From Micromonospora globbae (lineage in GTDB: Bacteria > Actinomycetota > Actinomycetes > Mycobacteriales > Micromonosporaceae): DNA of 64,000 nt. Positions within the stretch are counted from its first letter, which is position 1. The number at the start of each line of letters is the position of its first letter. Positions 56,474-64,000 of this stretch are shown here, in pieces. Position numbers and translations under genes: made by a program. The notes under the pieces are model-generated. The model saw only the letters and a list, made by a program, of their open reading frames with translations. It made no database searches and was not told the DNA's origin. The stretch is taken from positions 62,001 to 126,000 of the forward strand of contig NZ_RAQQ01000020.1 in assembly GCF_003610785.1 (NCBI RefSeq). The letters run 5' to 3'.

Positions 56474-57862
56474 TCAGCCGGGTGCCGCGACGGCCCGCGC
56501 GGCCGCCGGGTCGAGCGTGGCGCCGGCGGGCACGAGGCTCACGACGCCGGCCGGCAGCCGCGCCGGACGCACGTCGCGGTAGCCGAGCATGGCGAGCACG
56601 CCGCGGTCGGTCACCGCGTGCCGGCGTCCCAGGTCGGTGACCACCGAGATCGCGCCGCCGGTCGCGCCCGGGGCCGGGACCGCCTCGACCACGGCGCCCC
56701 GGCCCGGCGCCACCACGACGTGGTCGGCCCGTACCCCGCCGGCCGTCCCGGCGCCGGTGCGCGGCGCGCCGGCGAGGTCCGGCAGCGCCACGCCCACCCG
56801 CACCTGGGCGACGGCCGCGTCACCACCCACCCGGGCGCACAGGCCCCCGCCGTCGAGGGAGGCCAGGCGGGGCGGGGACGCCGGCGGGGCGTCCGGGCCG
56901 GCCGGCGTCAGGTCGGGCGCCGCGGGCAGGGCCGCGAACCGGCCGAGGCTGATCGGCTCCGGCTCGCCCTGACCGGTGCGGGCCAGCAGCAGTGCCGCCT
57001 GCAACTCGGTGACCCCGGACAGCCCGTCCCGGACGGCGACCGCGTACTGCCGGCCGCCCCCGGAGTTGCGCACCAGGTAGACGTCGCCGATCCGGGCGCC
57101 CGGTACCCGGGCGGACGGCTCGCCGAGCGACGGGACGGGCGGCGGGGCCAGGTCGGCGCCGGCCGGCAGCGCGTTCAGCAGCGCCGGGGCCGCCGGCACG
57201 GCCCGCGCCCGGGTGGTGGCCAGCGCGGCCAGCACCCGGTTCGTGTCGCGAATCCGGTGGCGCTGGTCGTGCCACACCAGATGCAGCCCGCCGTCGGGGT
57301 GGCGCAGCAGCAGCGCCTCGTCGCCGAGGTCGCGCCCACCGGCGGCGCCCGTGCCGATCAGCAGCGCCGAGCGCGGGACGGCACGGCCGGCGTCGGCGGG
57401 TGGCAGCGAGCAGACCGTCCAAGGCGCGCCCGACAGCCGGGCCGCGGCGGGCAGCGAGTCGGGCGCGTCGGCGATGCCCAGCGGAAGGCCGCGGGGCACC
57501 CCGTCGATCGACCGGCGGGACACGAGCACGGTCCGGGGCCGCTCCGCGCCGACGATCAGCAGCGCCGAGGCGTAGTTGAGCACCGGGTGCAGCTTCCGCT
57601 CGCGGTAGACGTACCGGGCGCCGGACTCCTTCTCCACGATGACCGCGCCGGGGTCGCGCCAGGCGCTGCCACCACCGGCGAAGAGCCCGTACAGCGCGAA
57701 GCCGCCCAGTCCGATCGCGGCGACGAGCACGCTGGCCAGCCCGGCACCGGCCAGGCGCCGGAACGGGGACTGCGCCGGGTCCGTCTCGCGCATGACCAGG
57801 GCGGCGACCGCCCGCTGGACGGTGAACTGGTACGAGTGCAGCTGGTCCTGCCGCGACGGCAT
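56474..57862 (-). CDS. eccB: Type VII secretion membrane protein EccB
   Basis: A 462-residue EccB homologue. The N-terminus MPSRQDQLHSYQFTVQRAVAALVMRETDPAQSPFRR is the family signature, and one transmembrane helix follows (about 40-61). A large extracytoplasmic domain has YASALLIVG, APWTVCSLP, and a late GGGLCARVG Cys pairing with it. EccB is a core subunit of ESX/type VII secretion machines. No other ecc, esx or mycosin gene is in the window, so it is either a detached copy or its partners lie elsewhere. GGAAGGGG precedes the ATG. Confidence 0.9.
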   Translation of the reverse strand: MPSRQDQLHSYQFTVQRAVAALVMRETDPAQSPFRRLAGAGLASVLVAAIGLGGFALYGLFAGGGSAWRDPGAVIVEKESGARYVYRERKLHPVLNYASALLIVGAERPRTVLVSRRSIDGVPRGLPLGIADAPDSLPAAARLSGAPWTVCSLPPADAGRAVPRSALLIGTGAAGGRDLGDEALLLRHPDGGLHLVWHDQRHRIRDTNRVLAALATTRARAVPAAPALLNALPAGADLAPPPVPSLGEPSARVPGARIGDVYLVRNSGGGRQYAVAVRDGLSGVTELQAALLLARTGQGEPEPISLGRFAALPAAPDLTPAGPDAPPASPPRLASLDGGGLCARVGGDAAVAQVRVGVALPDLAGAPRTGAGTAGGVRADHVVVAPGRGAVVEAVPAPGATGGAISVVTDLGRRHAVTDRGVLAMLGYRDVRPARLPAGVVSLVPAGATLDPAAARAVAAPG

Positions 57863-58005
57863 GCCACCCCTTCCGGTGCACGGAACGGGGCACAGGATAA
57901 GCGCTGCGTCGATCCCCCGTGGACCCTCCGTGTCGTCGGTGGCCGGTCCACGCGGGTTCCGACGGCCGCACGGGCACCGGGACCGGTGTGACCCGGGACC
58001 GCCGC

Positions 58006-59019
58006 TCAGGGCCGCAGGATGAGGCGGATCGGGTTGCCCTCCTTGCTCTGCGCCCGCCGTACGGCCTCCGGGGCGTCGGCGAGCGGCAGCACGTCGCTGA
58101 CCGACGCGCGCAGGTCGAGTCGTCCCTGCCCGGCCAGCGACACCAGTTGCACCACGTGCTCGGCCTCCGAGCCGTAGTGTCCGAGCACCGCCTGCTGGAG
58201 GTAGTTGAACGGGCTGTCCGAGGCGATGGTGACGGGCTTGTTGGCGATGCCGGCGAGCACCAGCCGGCCACGGCGGCCCAGCAGCGTGAGGGCCTGCTCG
58301 CGGACGGGGGTCACGCCCGCGAAGTCGAACGCCACGTCCAGTCCGCGCCCGCCGGTGAGGCTGAGCACCGCGTCGCGCAGAGCCGCGTCGGCCGGGTCGA
58401 ACACGGCGTCGGCGCCGAGGGCGAGCGCCCGGTCGCGGGCGGCGTCCAGCGGGTCCAGGGCGATGACGGGTGCCGCGCCGACGAGCCGTAGCAGTTGCAC
58501 GGCGTGGGCGCCCAGGCCGCCGACGCCCCACACCGCCACGGCCTCGCCGGGGCGGGTCCGCCCGGTGTCGGTCACCGCCGCCCAGGGCGTGGAGACCGCG
58601 TCGGGGATGATGCAGGCCTGTTCGAACGGCAGGTCGTCGGGGATCGGCACGAGCGTCTCCGCGCTGGCCACGGCGTACTCGGCCCATCCCCCGTCGTAGT
58701 CGACGCCGCGGGTGAACACGGTGCCGCGTTGGTCCCGCTCCCCGGCCTGGAGCAGCACCCGCTGGCCCGGTTGCCAGCCCGTCACCCCCTCGCCGAGCGT
58801 GTCGACGGTCCCGGCCACCTCGTGGCCGAGTGTCACGACGTCGCCGGGTAGGTAGAGCGGGCTCAGCGTGCCGTCGATCAGGTGCACGTCGGAGAGGCAG
58901 ACGCCGGCCGCCGCGACCCGGATCCGCACCTGCCCGTGCGCGGGCTCGGGCACCGGGACCGTCTCCATCCGCAGCGCCCGGTCCGTCAGGTGCAGCCGTC
59001 CGGCCAGCATCTCCGCCAT
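58006..59019 (-). CDS. Zinc-binding alcohol dehydrogenase
   Basis: A 337-residue zinc-dependent MDR alcohol dehydrogenase. Catalytic-zinc ligands are visible in AGVCLSDVHLIDG and LGHEVAG; the four-Cys structural zinc loop is absent. The cofactor-binding motif is VWGVGGLGAHAVQLLRLVGA, with IALDPLDAARDRALALGADAV. It ends NPIRLILRP. The ATG has GGGGAG six bases before it. It stands alone between eccB and a divergent methyltransferase-like gene, and the substrate is not evident. Confidence 0.9.
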   Translation of the reverse strand: MAEMLAGRLHLTDRALRMETVPVPEPAHGQVRIRVAAAGVCLSDVHLIDGTLSPLYLPGDVVTLGHEVAGTVDTLGEGVTGWQPGQRVLLQAGERDQRGTVFTRGVDYDGGWAEYAVASAETLVPIPDDLPFEQACIIPDAVSTPWAAVTDTGRTRPGEAVAVWGVGGLGAHAVQLLRLVGAAPVIALDPLDAARDRALALGADAVFDPADAALRDAVLSLTGGRGLDVAFDFAGVTPVREQALTLLGRRGRLVLAGIANKPVTIASDSPFNYLQQAVLGHYGSEAEHVVQLVSLAGQGRLDLRASVSDVLPLADAPEAVRRAQSKEGNPIRLILRP

Positions 59020-59158
59020 CGTGCGCTCCCCGCGTCGACCCGTCTCCGACGGGCCGGCTTACCCGCCGGCGGCGATCCGATGCCTGCCCGCGTGGCCGGG
59101 GCGCGTCAGGCGCGAGGCCGGATAGCATCCGCACGGCAGCAGCGTAGGGAGGATCCGG

Positions 59159-59872
59159 GTGGGCGTCCGCTTCGAGGAACTGGCCTGGCGGGAGACGCCG
59201 CTCGGGCTCATCAGCCTGCGCCGGCGCCGCGACCCCGCGCTCGACGTCGACGTGTACGAGGTCAAGCTCGACGACGAGTTCCTGATGTCCAGTCTCTTCC
59301 CGGTCGCGGAGATCGAGCTGGCCCGGCTCGGGCTGGCCCCGCTGACCGGCGCGGACCTCGACGTGGTGGTCGGCGGGCTCGGCCTCGGCTACACCGCCCG
59401 CACCGCGCTGGCCGACGAGCGGGTGCGGTCGCTGTTCGTGGTCGAGGCGGTCGAGGACGTCATCGACTGGCACCGGCGGGGGCTGCTGCCGTTCGCCGCC
59501 GGGCTGGCCGACGACCCGCGGACCCGCCTCGTGCGGGCGGACTTCTTCGCCGCCGTCGACGGCGACGGGTTCGACCCGGACCGGCCGGGACGCCGCTTCG
59601 ACGCCGTGCTGCTCGACATCGACCACTCCCCCCGGCACGTGCTGCACCCGGGGCACGCCGCGTTCTACACGCCGGACGGGCTGCGCCGCCTCGCCGACCA
59701 CCTGCACCCGGGCGGTGTGTTCGCGCTCTGGTCCGACGATCCGCCCGACGCGGACTTCGCGCGCACGCTCGCCGAGGTCTTCGCCACCGCCCAGACCCAC
59801 GTGGTGCCGTTCCCCAACCCGCTGACCGGGGGCCAGTCGGCCAACACCGTCTACGTGGCCCGGCGCGCCTGA
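59159..59872 (+). CDS. Spermidine-synthase-like (class I SAM-fold) protein
   Basis: A 237-residue Rossmann-fold protein. The motif VVVGGLGLGYTARTAL corresponds to the SAM/dcSAM-binding loop, VVEAVEDVIDWHRRGLLP to the acidic ribose-binding strand, and FDAVLLDIDHSP to the catalytic-site strand. Polyamine-synthase activity is uncertain, because this actinobacterial subgroup lacks a linked decarboxylase. GGGAGG lies upstream of the GTG. It converges on hflX. Confidence 0.8.
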   Translation: MGVRFEELAWRETPLGLISLRRRRDPALDVDVYEVKLDDEFLMSSLFPVAEIELARLGLAPLTGADLDVVVGGLGLGYTARTALADERVRSLFVVEAVEDVIDWHRRGLLPFAAGLADDPRTRLVRADFFAAVDGDGFDPDRPGRRFDAVLLDIDHSPRHVLHPGHAAFYTPDGLRRLADHLHPGGVFALWSDDPPDADFARTLAEVFATAQTHVVPFPNPLTGGQSANTVYVARRA

Positions 59873-59882
59873 CGCGGCGGGG

Positions 59883-61031
59883 TCAGCGTCGGGCGAGCCG
59901 CTCGGCGAGGGTCGTCCGCAGCTCGGCGATCCCGGCGCCGGTCAGCGCGGAGACGGGCACCGCCTGCGGGTGCGCCCGGCACAGGGCGTCCACCCACTCC
60001 GGCGGCGCGATGTCGATCTTGTTGAGGACGAGCAGCTCGGGCACGTCGCCCGCGCCGATCTCGTGCAGCACCCCGTGCACGGTGGTGATCTGGTCCAGCG
60101 CGTCGGGCGCGGACGCGTCGACCACGTGCAGCGCCAGGTCGCTGCCGGTGACCTCCTCCAGCGTGGAGCGGAACGCGTCCACCAGTTGGTGCGGCAGGTG
60201 CCGCACGAAGCCGACCGTGTCGGTGACCGTGAAGGTCAGCCCGCCGGCGGTCAACCGCCGCACGGTCGGGTCGAGGGTCGCGAACAGCACGTCCTGGACC
60301 TGGGCGTCCGCCCCGGTCAGCCGGTTGAGCAGGGCGGACTTGCCGGCGTTGGTGTAGCCGGTGATCGACACCGAGGGCACCTGGTTGCGGGAGCGCCGGT
60401 TGCGGGTCCGCTCCCGCCGCCGGGACAATTCCGCGGCGTTGCGGCGCAGCCGCGTCGCCCGCTGCCGCAGGCGGCGGCGCTGCGTCTCCAGCCGCATCTC
60501 ACCGGGTCCGCGTACGCCCATGCCGGCGCCGCCGGCCATGCGGCCGCCACCGACCCGCGACAGCGACCGGCCGTCGCCGCGCAACCGCGGCAGCTGGTAC
60601 GCGATCTGCGCCAGTTCCACCTGGAGCCGGCCCTCACCGGTGCGGGCGTGTTCGGCGAAGATGTCCAGGATCAGTGCCGTCCGGTCCACGACGCGCACCC
60701 CGACCCGTTCCTCCAGGTTGCGGATCTGCCCGGGCGACAGCTCGCCGTCGGCGATGACCACCTCGGCGCCGGTGCGCTCGGCCAGCGCGGCCAGCTCGTC
60801 GACCTTGCCGGAGCCGAGATAGGTCGCCGGGTCCGGCCGGGGCCGGTTCTGCACCACGGCGTCGGCCACGTCGAGCCCGTCGGTGTCGGCGAGCCTCCGC
60901 AGCTCCTCCAGCGACGTCGCGCTGCCCGACCCGGTGTCGCCGGCCTCCTCCTCGCGTACCCCGGCCAGCAGCGCCGTGGGCCGACGTCCCGGTTCGCCCA
61001 CTCCCGTGCCCAGCAACCACGTTCCGGCCAC
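59883..61031 (-). CDS. hflX: GTPase HflX
   Basis: A 382-residue HflX GTPase, a ribosome-splitting factor. The N-terminal HflX domain (TYLGSGKVDEL, DGELSPGQIRNLEE, VVDRTALILDIFAEHARTGEGRLQVELAQ) and its helical linker (GPGEMRLETQRRRLRQR) precede the G domain with GYTNAGKSALLNRL, DTVGF, NKID and VSALTG. Start GTG with GAGG seven bases upstream. The N-terminus is somewhat shorter than in many actinobacterial homologues, which often carry a long leader. Confidence 0.95.
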   Translation of the reverse strand: MAGTWLLGTGVGEPGRRPTALLAGVREEEAGDTGSGSATSLEELRRLADTDGLDVADAVVQNRPRPDPATYLGSGKVDELAALAERTGAEVVIADGELSPGQIRNLEERVGVRVVDRTALILDIFAEHARTGEGRLQVELAQIAYQLPRLRGDGRSLSRVGGGRMAGGAGMGVRGPGEMRLETQRRRLRQRATRLRRNAAELSRRRERTRNRRSRNQVPSVSITGYTNAGKSALLNRLTGADAQVQDVLFATLDPTVRRLTAGGLTFTVTDTVGFVRHLPHQLVDAFRSTLEEVTGSDLALHVVDASAPDALDQITTVHGVLHEIGAGDVPELLVLNKIDIAPPEWVDALCRAHPQAVPVSALTGAGIAELRTTLAERLARR

Positions 61032-61119
61032 TCCGTCACCTCACCTCGTCACCGGCGGACGAGGCGTGCTACCCGGCCAGGCGGTCACCATGCCCGACGG
61101 CGGTCGCCGGACCGGCGGC

Positions 61120-61875
61120 TCAGCGGCCGAACGTGCGGTCCAGCAGGTCGAACATCGCGGCCCAGTGCCGCTGTGTGGCCTTCTCGTCGTACTCGGCCGT
61201 GTCGGCCATGGTGAACCCGTGCGGCGCGCCCTCGTACACCTCGGACCGGTACCGGACGCCGGCGGCGTCGAGGGTCCGCTCGAGCGTGGCGATCTGCTCG
61301 GCGGTCATCGACCGGTCGTGGTCGGCGTGCGCGAAGTACAGCTCGCCGGTGACCGAACCGACCCCCAGGTGCGGGCTGTCGGGAGCGTCGGTGACCACCC
61401 GGCCGGCGTGGAAGCTGGCCAGCGCCGCGATCCGCTGCGGGTGGGCCTCGATGGCCCGCAGCGCGTTCATCCCGCCCATGCAGTACCCGACGACGGCGAC
61501 CGGCCCCGGCGCGACCCCGTCGAGTGCGGCCAGGAAGTCCAGGTACGCGCCCGCGTCCCGGGCGACGACCTCGGGGGTCAGCGCCGCCATGTGCGGCCCG
61601 ATCCGGGCGAAGATGGCGCCGCGCTGCCCGGGGTCGCCCAGCAGGGACAGGTCGAACAGCGGCGACCGGCCGGCGCGGTAGAACAGGTTGGGGACCAGCA
61701 CCACGTGGCCCCGGGCGGCGATGTGCTCGGCCATCTCCGCCAGCCGGGGCCGCAGACCGAACGCGTCCATGAAGACGAGCACCGCCGGGAACGGCCCCTC
61801 CCCGTCGGGGCGTACGAGGTACGCGTCCGCGACCCCGTCGCCGGTCCTGACGTCCACCGTCGTCGTCCGCACCAT
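61120..61875 (-). CDS. Dienelactone hydrolase family protein
   Basis: A 251-residue alpha/beta-hydrolase of the dienelactone hydrolase family. Catalytic Cys is in VVGYCMGGMNALRA, with Asp in HADHDRSM and His in GAPHGFTMAD. The segment VLVFMDAFGLRPRLAEMAEHIAARGHVVLVPNLFYR is characteristic. The ATG is preceded by GGGAGG; 27 in-frame codons upstream are excluded as non-conserved. The natural substrate cannot be deduced. Confidence 0.9.
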   Translation of the reverse strand: MVRTTTVDVRTGDGVADAYLVRPDGEGPFPAVLVFMDAFGLRPRLAEMAEHIAARGHVVLVPNLFYRAGRSPLFDLSLLGDPGQRGAIFARIGPHMAALTPEVVARDAGAYLDFLAALDGVAPGPVAVVGYCMGGMNALRAIEAHPQRIAALASFHAGRVVTDAPDSPHLGVGSVTGELYFAHADHDRSMTAEQIATLERTLDAAGVRYRSEVYEGAPHGFTMADTAEYDEKATQRHWAAMFDLLDRTFGR

Positions 61876-61975
61876 TGCCCTCCCCGCGTGACTGGCTCCG
61901 ACGGACGACGCTACTCCGCGGGTCGTCACCCCGCGCGGCGGACCGGCCGCCCTCAACCGCCCGGCCGGCCGCCGG

Positions 61976-62821
61976 TCACCCCTGGGCGTGCCGCTCGGCG
62001 GCGTCGACGGTCTGCGACAGCAGCACGGCGATGGTCATCGGCCCGACGCCGCCGGGGACGGGGGTGATGAGTCCCGCCCGGGCGGCCGCGGCGTCGAACT
62101 CGACGTCCCCCACGTTGCCCGGGTTGTAGCCGGCGTCGACCACCACGGCCCCCGGCTTGATCCATTCGCCGCGGACCAGTTCCGGCACGCCGACCGCGGC
62201 CACCACCACGTCGGCCTCACGGACGTGGGCGGCGAGGTCGACGGTGCGGGAGTGGCAGTACGTCACCGTGGCGTCGCGCCCCAGCAGCAGCATGCCCACC
62301 GGCTTGCCGAGGATCGCGCTGCGCCCCACGACGACCGCCCGGCGCCCGCGCAGCGGCACCTCGTACGCGTCCAGCAGCCGCATGATCCCACCGGGCGTGC
62401 AGGAGGCGAAGCCGGGGTCGCCGAAGGCCATGGCGGCGAACGACGCGCCGGTCACCCCGTCGACGTCCTTCCCGGCCGCGATGGCCTCGAACGCGGCCCG
62501 CTCGTCGATCTGCGCCGGCACGGGGTGCTGCAACAGGATGCCGTCGACCCGCGGATCGGTGGACAGGTCCCGCAGCAGCCCCACCAGTTCCTCGGTGGTG
62601 GTCGACGCCGGCAGGTCCACGCGGCGCGACTCGATCCCCACCTCCGCGCAGCGGTTGACCTTCATCCGGACGTACGTGTGGGAGGCGGGGTCGTCCCCCA
62701 CCAGGACCGTGGCCAGACAGGGCCGGCGCCCGTGCGCGAGCTGGAACGCGGCGGCGCGTTCCGCCGTGGCGTCGAGCAGCTGACGGGACAGCGCCCGCCC
62801 GTCCATCAGGGTCGCGGTCAT
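61976..62821 (-). CDS. folD: Bifunctional methylene-THF dehydrogenase/methenyl-THF cyclohydrolase FolD
   Basis: A 281-residue FolD that interconverts 5,10-methylene-, methenyl- and 10-formyl-THF. It contains SHTYVRMKVNRCAEVGI with the catalytic Lys, DGILLQHPVP, KDVDGVTG, TPGGIMRLL, VVVGRSAILGKPVGMLL for NADP, and the closing PVPGGVGPMT. Its 5' leader holds a ZTP riboswitch followed by a hairpin that contains the ribosome-binding site, so translation should rise when ZTP signals 10-formyl-THF shortage. Confidence 0.97.
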   Translation of the reverse strand: MTATLMDGRALSRQLLDATAERAAAFQLAHGRRPCLATVLVGDDPASHTYVRMKVNRCAEVGIESRRVDLPASTTTEELVGLLRDLSTDPRVDGILLQHPVPAQIDERAAFEAIAAGKDVDGVTGASFAAMAFGDPGFASCTPGGIMRLLDAYEVPLRGRRAVVVGRSAILGKPVGMLLLGRDATVTYCHSRTVDLAAHVREADVVVAAVGVPELVRGEWIKPGAVVVDAGYNPGNVGDVEFDAAAARAGLITPVPGGVGPMTIAVLLSQTVDAAERHAQG

Positions 62822-62826
62822 GCTCG

Positions 62827-62921
62827 GCTCCTCACCTCGTGGTGAGGAGCACCCAGGCGGACGATGCTCCCGCTGACAGCACTCCCCGGTGGTGACCCAC
62901 CCTCGCCAGTCGCGCAGTCAC
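62827..62921 (-). ncRNA. ZTP (pfl) riboswitch with ribosome-binding-site hairpin upstream of folD
   Basis: On the minus strand the leader contains the conserved ZTP/pfl elements in order: CGACTGGCG, ACCACCGGGGAG and, after a short stem, CCGCCTGGGTGC (62860-62849). Immediately downstream is a 10-bp perfect hairpin (GCTCCTCACC, loop, GGTGAGGAGC; 62850-62827) whose 3' arm includes the folD Shine-Dalgarno GAGGAG. This looks like a translational expression platform. Match by eye to the known consensus; not computed. Confidence 0.88.
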
Positions 62922-62993
62922 AGGTTATCAACACCCGGTCGCCCGTCCGCGCGTCGCACGTGGGGCGGTCTCCTGCACCCGCACCAAGACCGT

Positions 62994-63033
62994 GATCAAT
63001 TCGTGATCTTCACCTTCCGTCAATTCATGACGG
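62994..63033. promoter_or_regulatory. Paired inverted repeats upstream of secreted protein
   Basis: GATCA-ATTCG-TGATC (62994-63008) and CCGTCA-ATTCA-TGACGG (63017-63033) share the TCAATTC centre, with arm starts about 24 bp apart. They lie in the AT-rich, ORF-free 300-bp region between the folD riboswitch and the secreted-protein gene, and are probably sites for an unidentified dimeric regulator. No other feature is seen in this region. Confidence 0.4.
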
Positions 63034-63221
63034 TCAGTGGATACGACGGAGGATCATTCCGGACTTTCTTGATCACTTACGGTGCGTCGGACGCTCCTGA
63101 CGCGGTTGATCCTCCCCCCGCGCACAGGCGCGGGACCGTATCGTTGCGCCACTCGGACGGTGCCCCGCGGGTCTGCACCCCGCGGGGCACCACGTTCCCA
63201 TACCCCCTGGCAGGAGGACAT

Positions 63222-63788
63222 GTGAGAACTCGTTCCATGCTAATGCACCGCGCTTGGCGTGGTCGCTTCACCAGGTCGACCCTGGCTGCGGTCCTGGGCG
63301 TCGGCGCGACCCTCGTGGCGGTCGAACCCGCCCGAGCGGAGGGACCCGTCACGCCCATGGCCTGTGTCGACATGGGTTGGCACTACCGCACCTTCTCCAA
63401 GCAGGATCTGCACATTCCCGCTGGAATCCACTTCAAGTCCGGTCCGGGAGGCACGGTGGGTGCCTCGATCCAGTACAACCTGTCGACGACCTTCGCTGTC
63501 TCCAGCGGGATATCCGTGAGCGCGAGCGCAGTCGTGCTCTCGGCCGAGGGCACGTTCGGCATCAACGCCTCCGTCACGTCGTCGTTGGCGCAGAGCTACA
63601 CATATTCCCGGACCATCAGCTCAGGGAAGTACGGCAACCTCCAGTTCGGAAACTGGGGTTGGCGGATGGGCGTCGAGAAGTACTACATGAACTCGAGCTG
63701 CGTCAAGACCGACAGCGTGACGGGAACGGTCACCAGAATGCCCAGTGCACTTTCCTGGGGTTACCGGTACTGGGAGACATCTTCCTGA
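63222..63788 (+). CDS. Secreted protein of unknown function, Ser/Val-alternating beta region
   Basis: A 188-residue exported protein. The signal peptide (to about residue 36, ending VEPARA) is followed by a mature chain with two Cys (MACVDMG, NSSCVKT). A long central stretch alternates small polar and hydrophobic residues (SVSASAVVLSAEGTFGINAS, then TSSLAQSYTYSRTI), typical of amphipathic beta strands. It ends WGYRYWETSS. AGGAGG is four bases before the GTG; an overlapping ATG is followed at once by a stop. The strand pattern resembles pore-forming hairpins but no family is recognised. Confidence 0.75.
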   Translation: MRTRSMLMHRAWRGRFTRSTLAAVLGVGATLVAVEPARAEGPVTPMACVDMGWHYRTFSKQDLHIPAGIHFKSGPGGTVGASIQYNLSTTFAVSSGISVSASAVVLSAEGTFGINASVTSSLAQSYTYSRTISSGKYGNLQFGNWGWRMGVEKYYMNSSCVKTDSVTGTVTRMPSALSWGYRYWETSS

Positions 63789-63803
63789 TCGGAGGGTCGA
63801 CGT

Positions 63804-63842
63804 GTGGCACCCGGTCGCCGATCCTCGGCAACCGGGTGCCAC
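63804..63842. terminator. Hairpin terminator after the secreted-protein gene
   Basis: A perfect 12-bp inverted repeat (63804-63815 with 63831-63842) around a 15-base loop begins 16 bases after the stop codon. Confidence 0.7.
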
Positions 63843-63859
63843 GGAGAGCGGAGGTAGAC

Positions 63860-64000
63860 ATCAAGACCCCGACCACCAACGCAGCGGTGTGCGCCATCTT
63901 GTGCGTCCCGCTCGTCATGACCGCGTGTACGCCCGCGCCGGACAGTCCGAGCGACGACGCCGCGCCCTCCGCATCGGTCTCCGCACCCGCCTCCCCGAGC
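63860..64000 (+). CDS. Lipoprotein, N-terminal part only (window edge), possible ATC start
   Basis: An open frame continues to the window end. It encodes a lipoprotein-type signal (AAVCAILCVPLVMTAC) followed by the acidic, Ser/Ala/Pro-rich linker TPAPDSPSDDAAPSAS usual after a lipobox. GGAGG lies five bases before an ATC codon that would give an N-terminus MKTPTTN with the needed Lys. A GTG nine codons later would start without a positive charge. I take ATC as the likely but unusual start. Function is unknown. Confidence 0.55.
   Translation, partial: MKTPTTNAAVCAILCVPLVMTACTPAPDSPSDDAAPSASVSAPASPS

Overview
The window is chromosomal DNA of a high-GC actinomycete, most likely Micromonospora or another Micromonosporaceae member. 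The signs are very high GC with strong third-position bias, several GTG starts, TANNNT/leaderless promoters, DUF397 and XRE-DUF5753 proteins, MocR and HxlR regulators, an actinobacterial PemK/MazF-like protein, EccB, and a ZTP riboswitch in front of folD. The genus is inferred from gene content and was not tested.

Layout. Positions 0.1-15.1 kb hold ordinary flanking genes: a membrane Ser/Thr kinase, a LacI regulator with tandem operators, an XRE/DUF397 pair, a GGDEF protein, a NodB-GT2-acyltransferase fusion preceded by a Pro-rich membrane protein, an ArsR/AHSA1 pair, a flavodoxin-like reductase, a PemK/MazF-like protein, a DUF218-like protein, an F420/LLM oxidoreductase and a serpin-like protein. 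Two terminator hairpins separate this block from a 27.8-kb leftward operon (43.1 to 15.3 kb), which is the centre of interest. Its nine genes overlap or nearly touch. In transcription order they are: a 19-codon leader ORF; A-PCP-KS; type II thioesterase fused to a LanB-like lantibiotic-dehydratase domain; a second LanB-like protein; A-PCP-C-PCP; KS-AT-KR-DH-ACP; a TauD/SyrP-type Fe/2-oxoglutarate oxygenase; MbtH-like; C-A-PCP (Asn code); C-A-PCP-TE fused to an MFS transporter (Ser code, TE nucleophile Cys).

I read the operon as a hybrid NRPS-PKS pathway. The last two modules should add Asn (possibly beta-hydroxylated) and then Ser. Release is by a Cys thioesterase on a polypeptide that carries its own exporter. 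The two LanB-like proteins have no lanthipeptide precursor, no cyclase and no recognisable elimination domain. One of them is covalently joined to an assembly-line thioesterase. This suggests LanB/PEARL-type, tRNA-dependent chemistry on a carrier-bound or released nonribosomal intermediate. The pathway is not collinear: there are two KS domains but one AT, and one orphan PCP. I do not recognise the product.

Right of the cluster (43.4-64 kb) are a DUF2267 protein, an MFS/MocR divergent pair with two perfect palindromic operators, a small secreted protein, tandem imine-reductase-like genes divergent from an HxlR regulator, a divergent carbohydrate locus (dehydrogenase, TIM-barrel isomerase and GH63-like hydrolase on one side; sugar ABC binding protein and two permeases on the other), eccB, an alcohol dehydrogenase, a spermidine-synthase-like protein, hflX, a dienelactone hydrolase, riboswitch-controlled folD, a secreted protein, and a lipoprotein cut by the window end. 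I saw no tRNA, rRNA, CRISPR array or insertion sequence.
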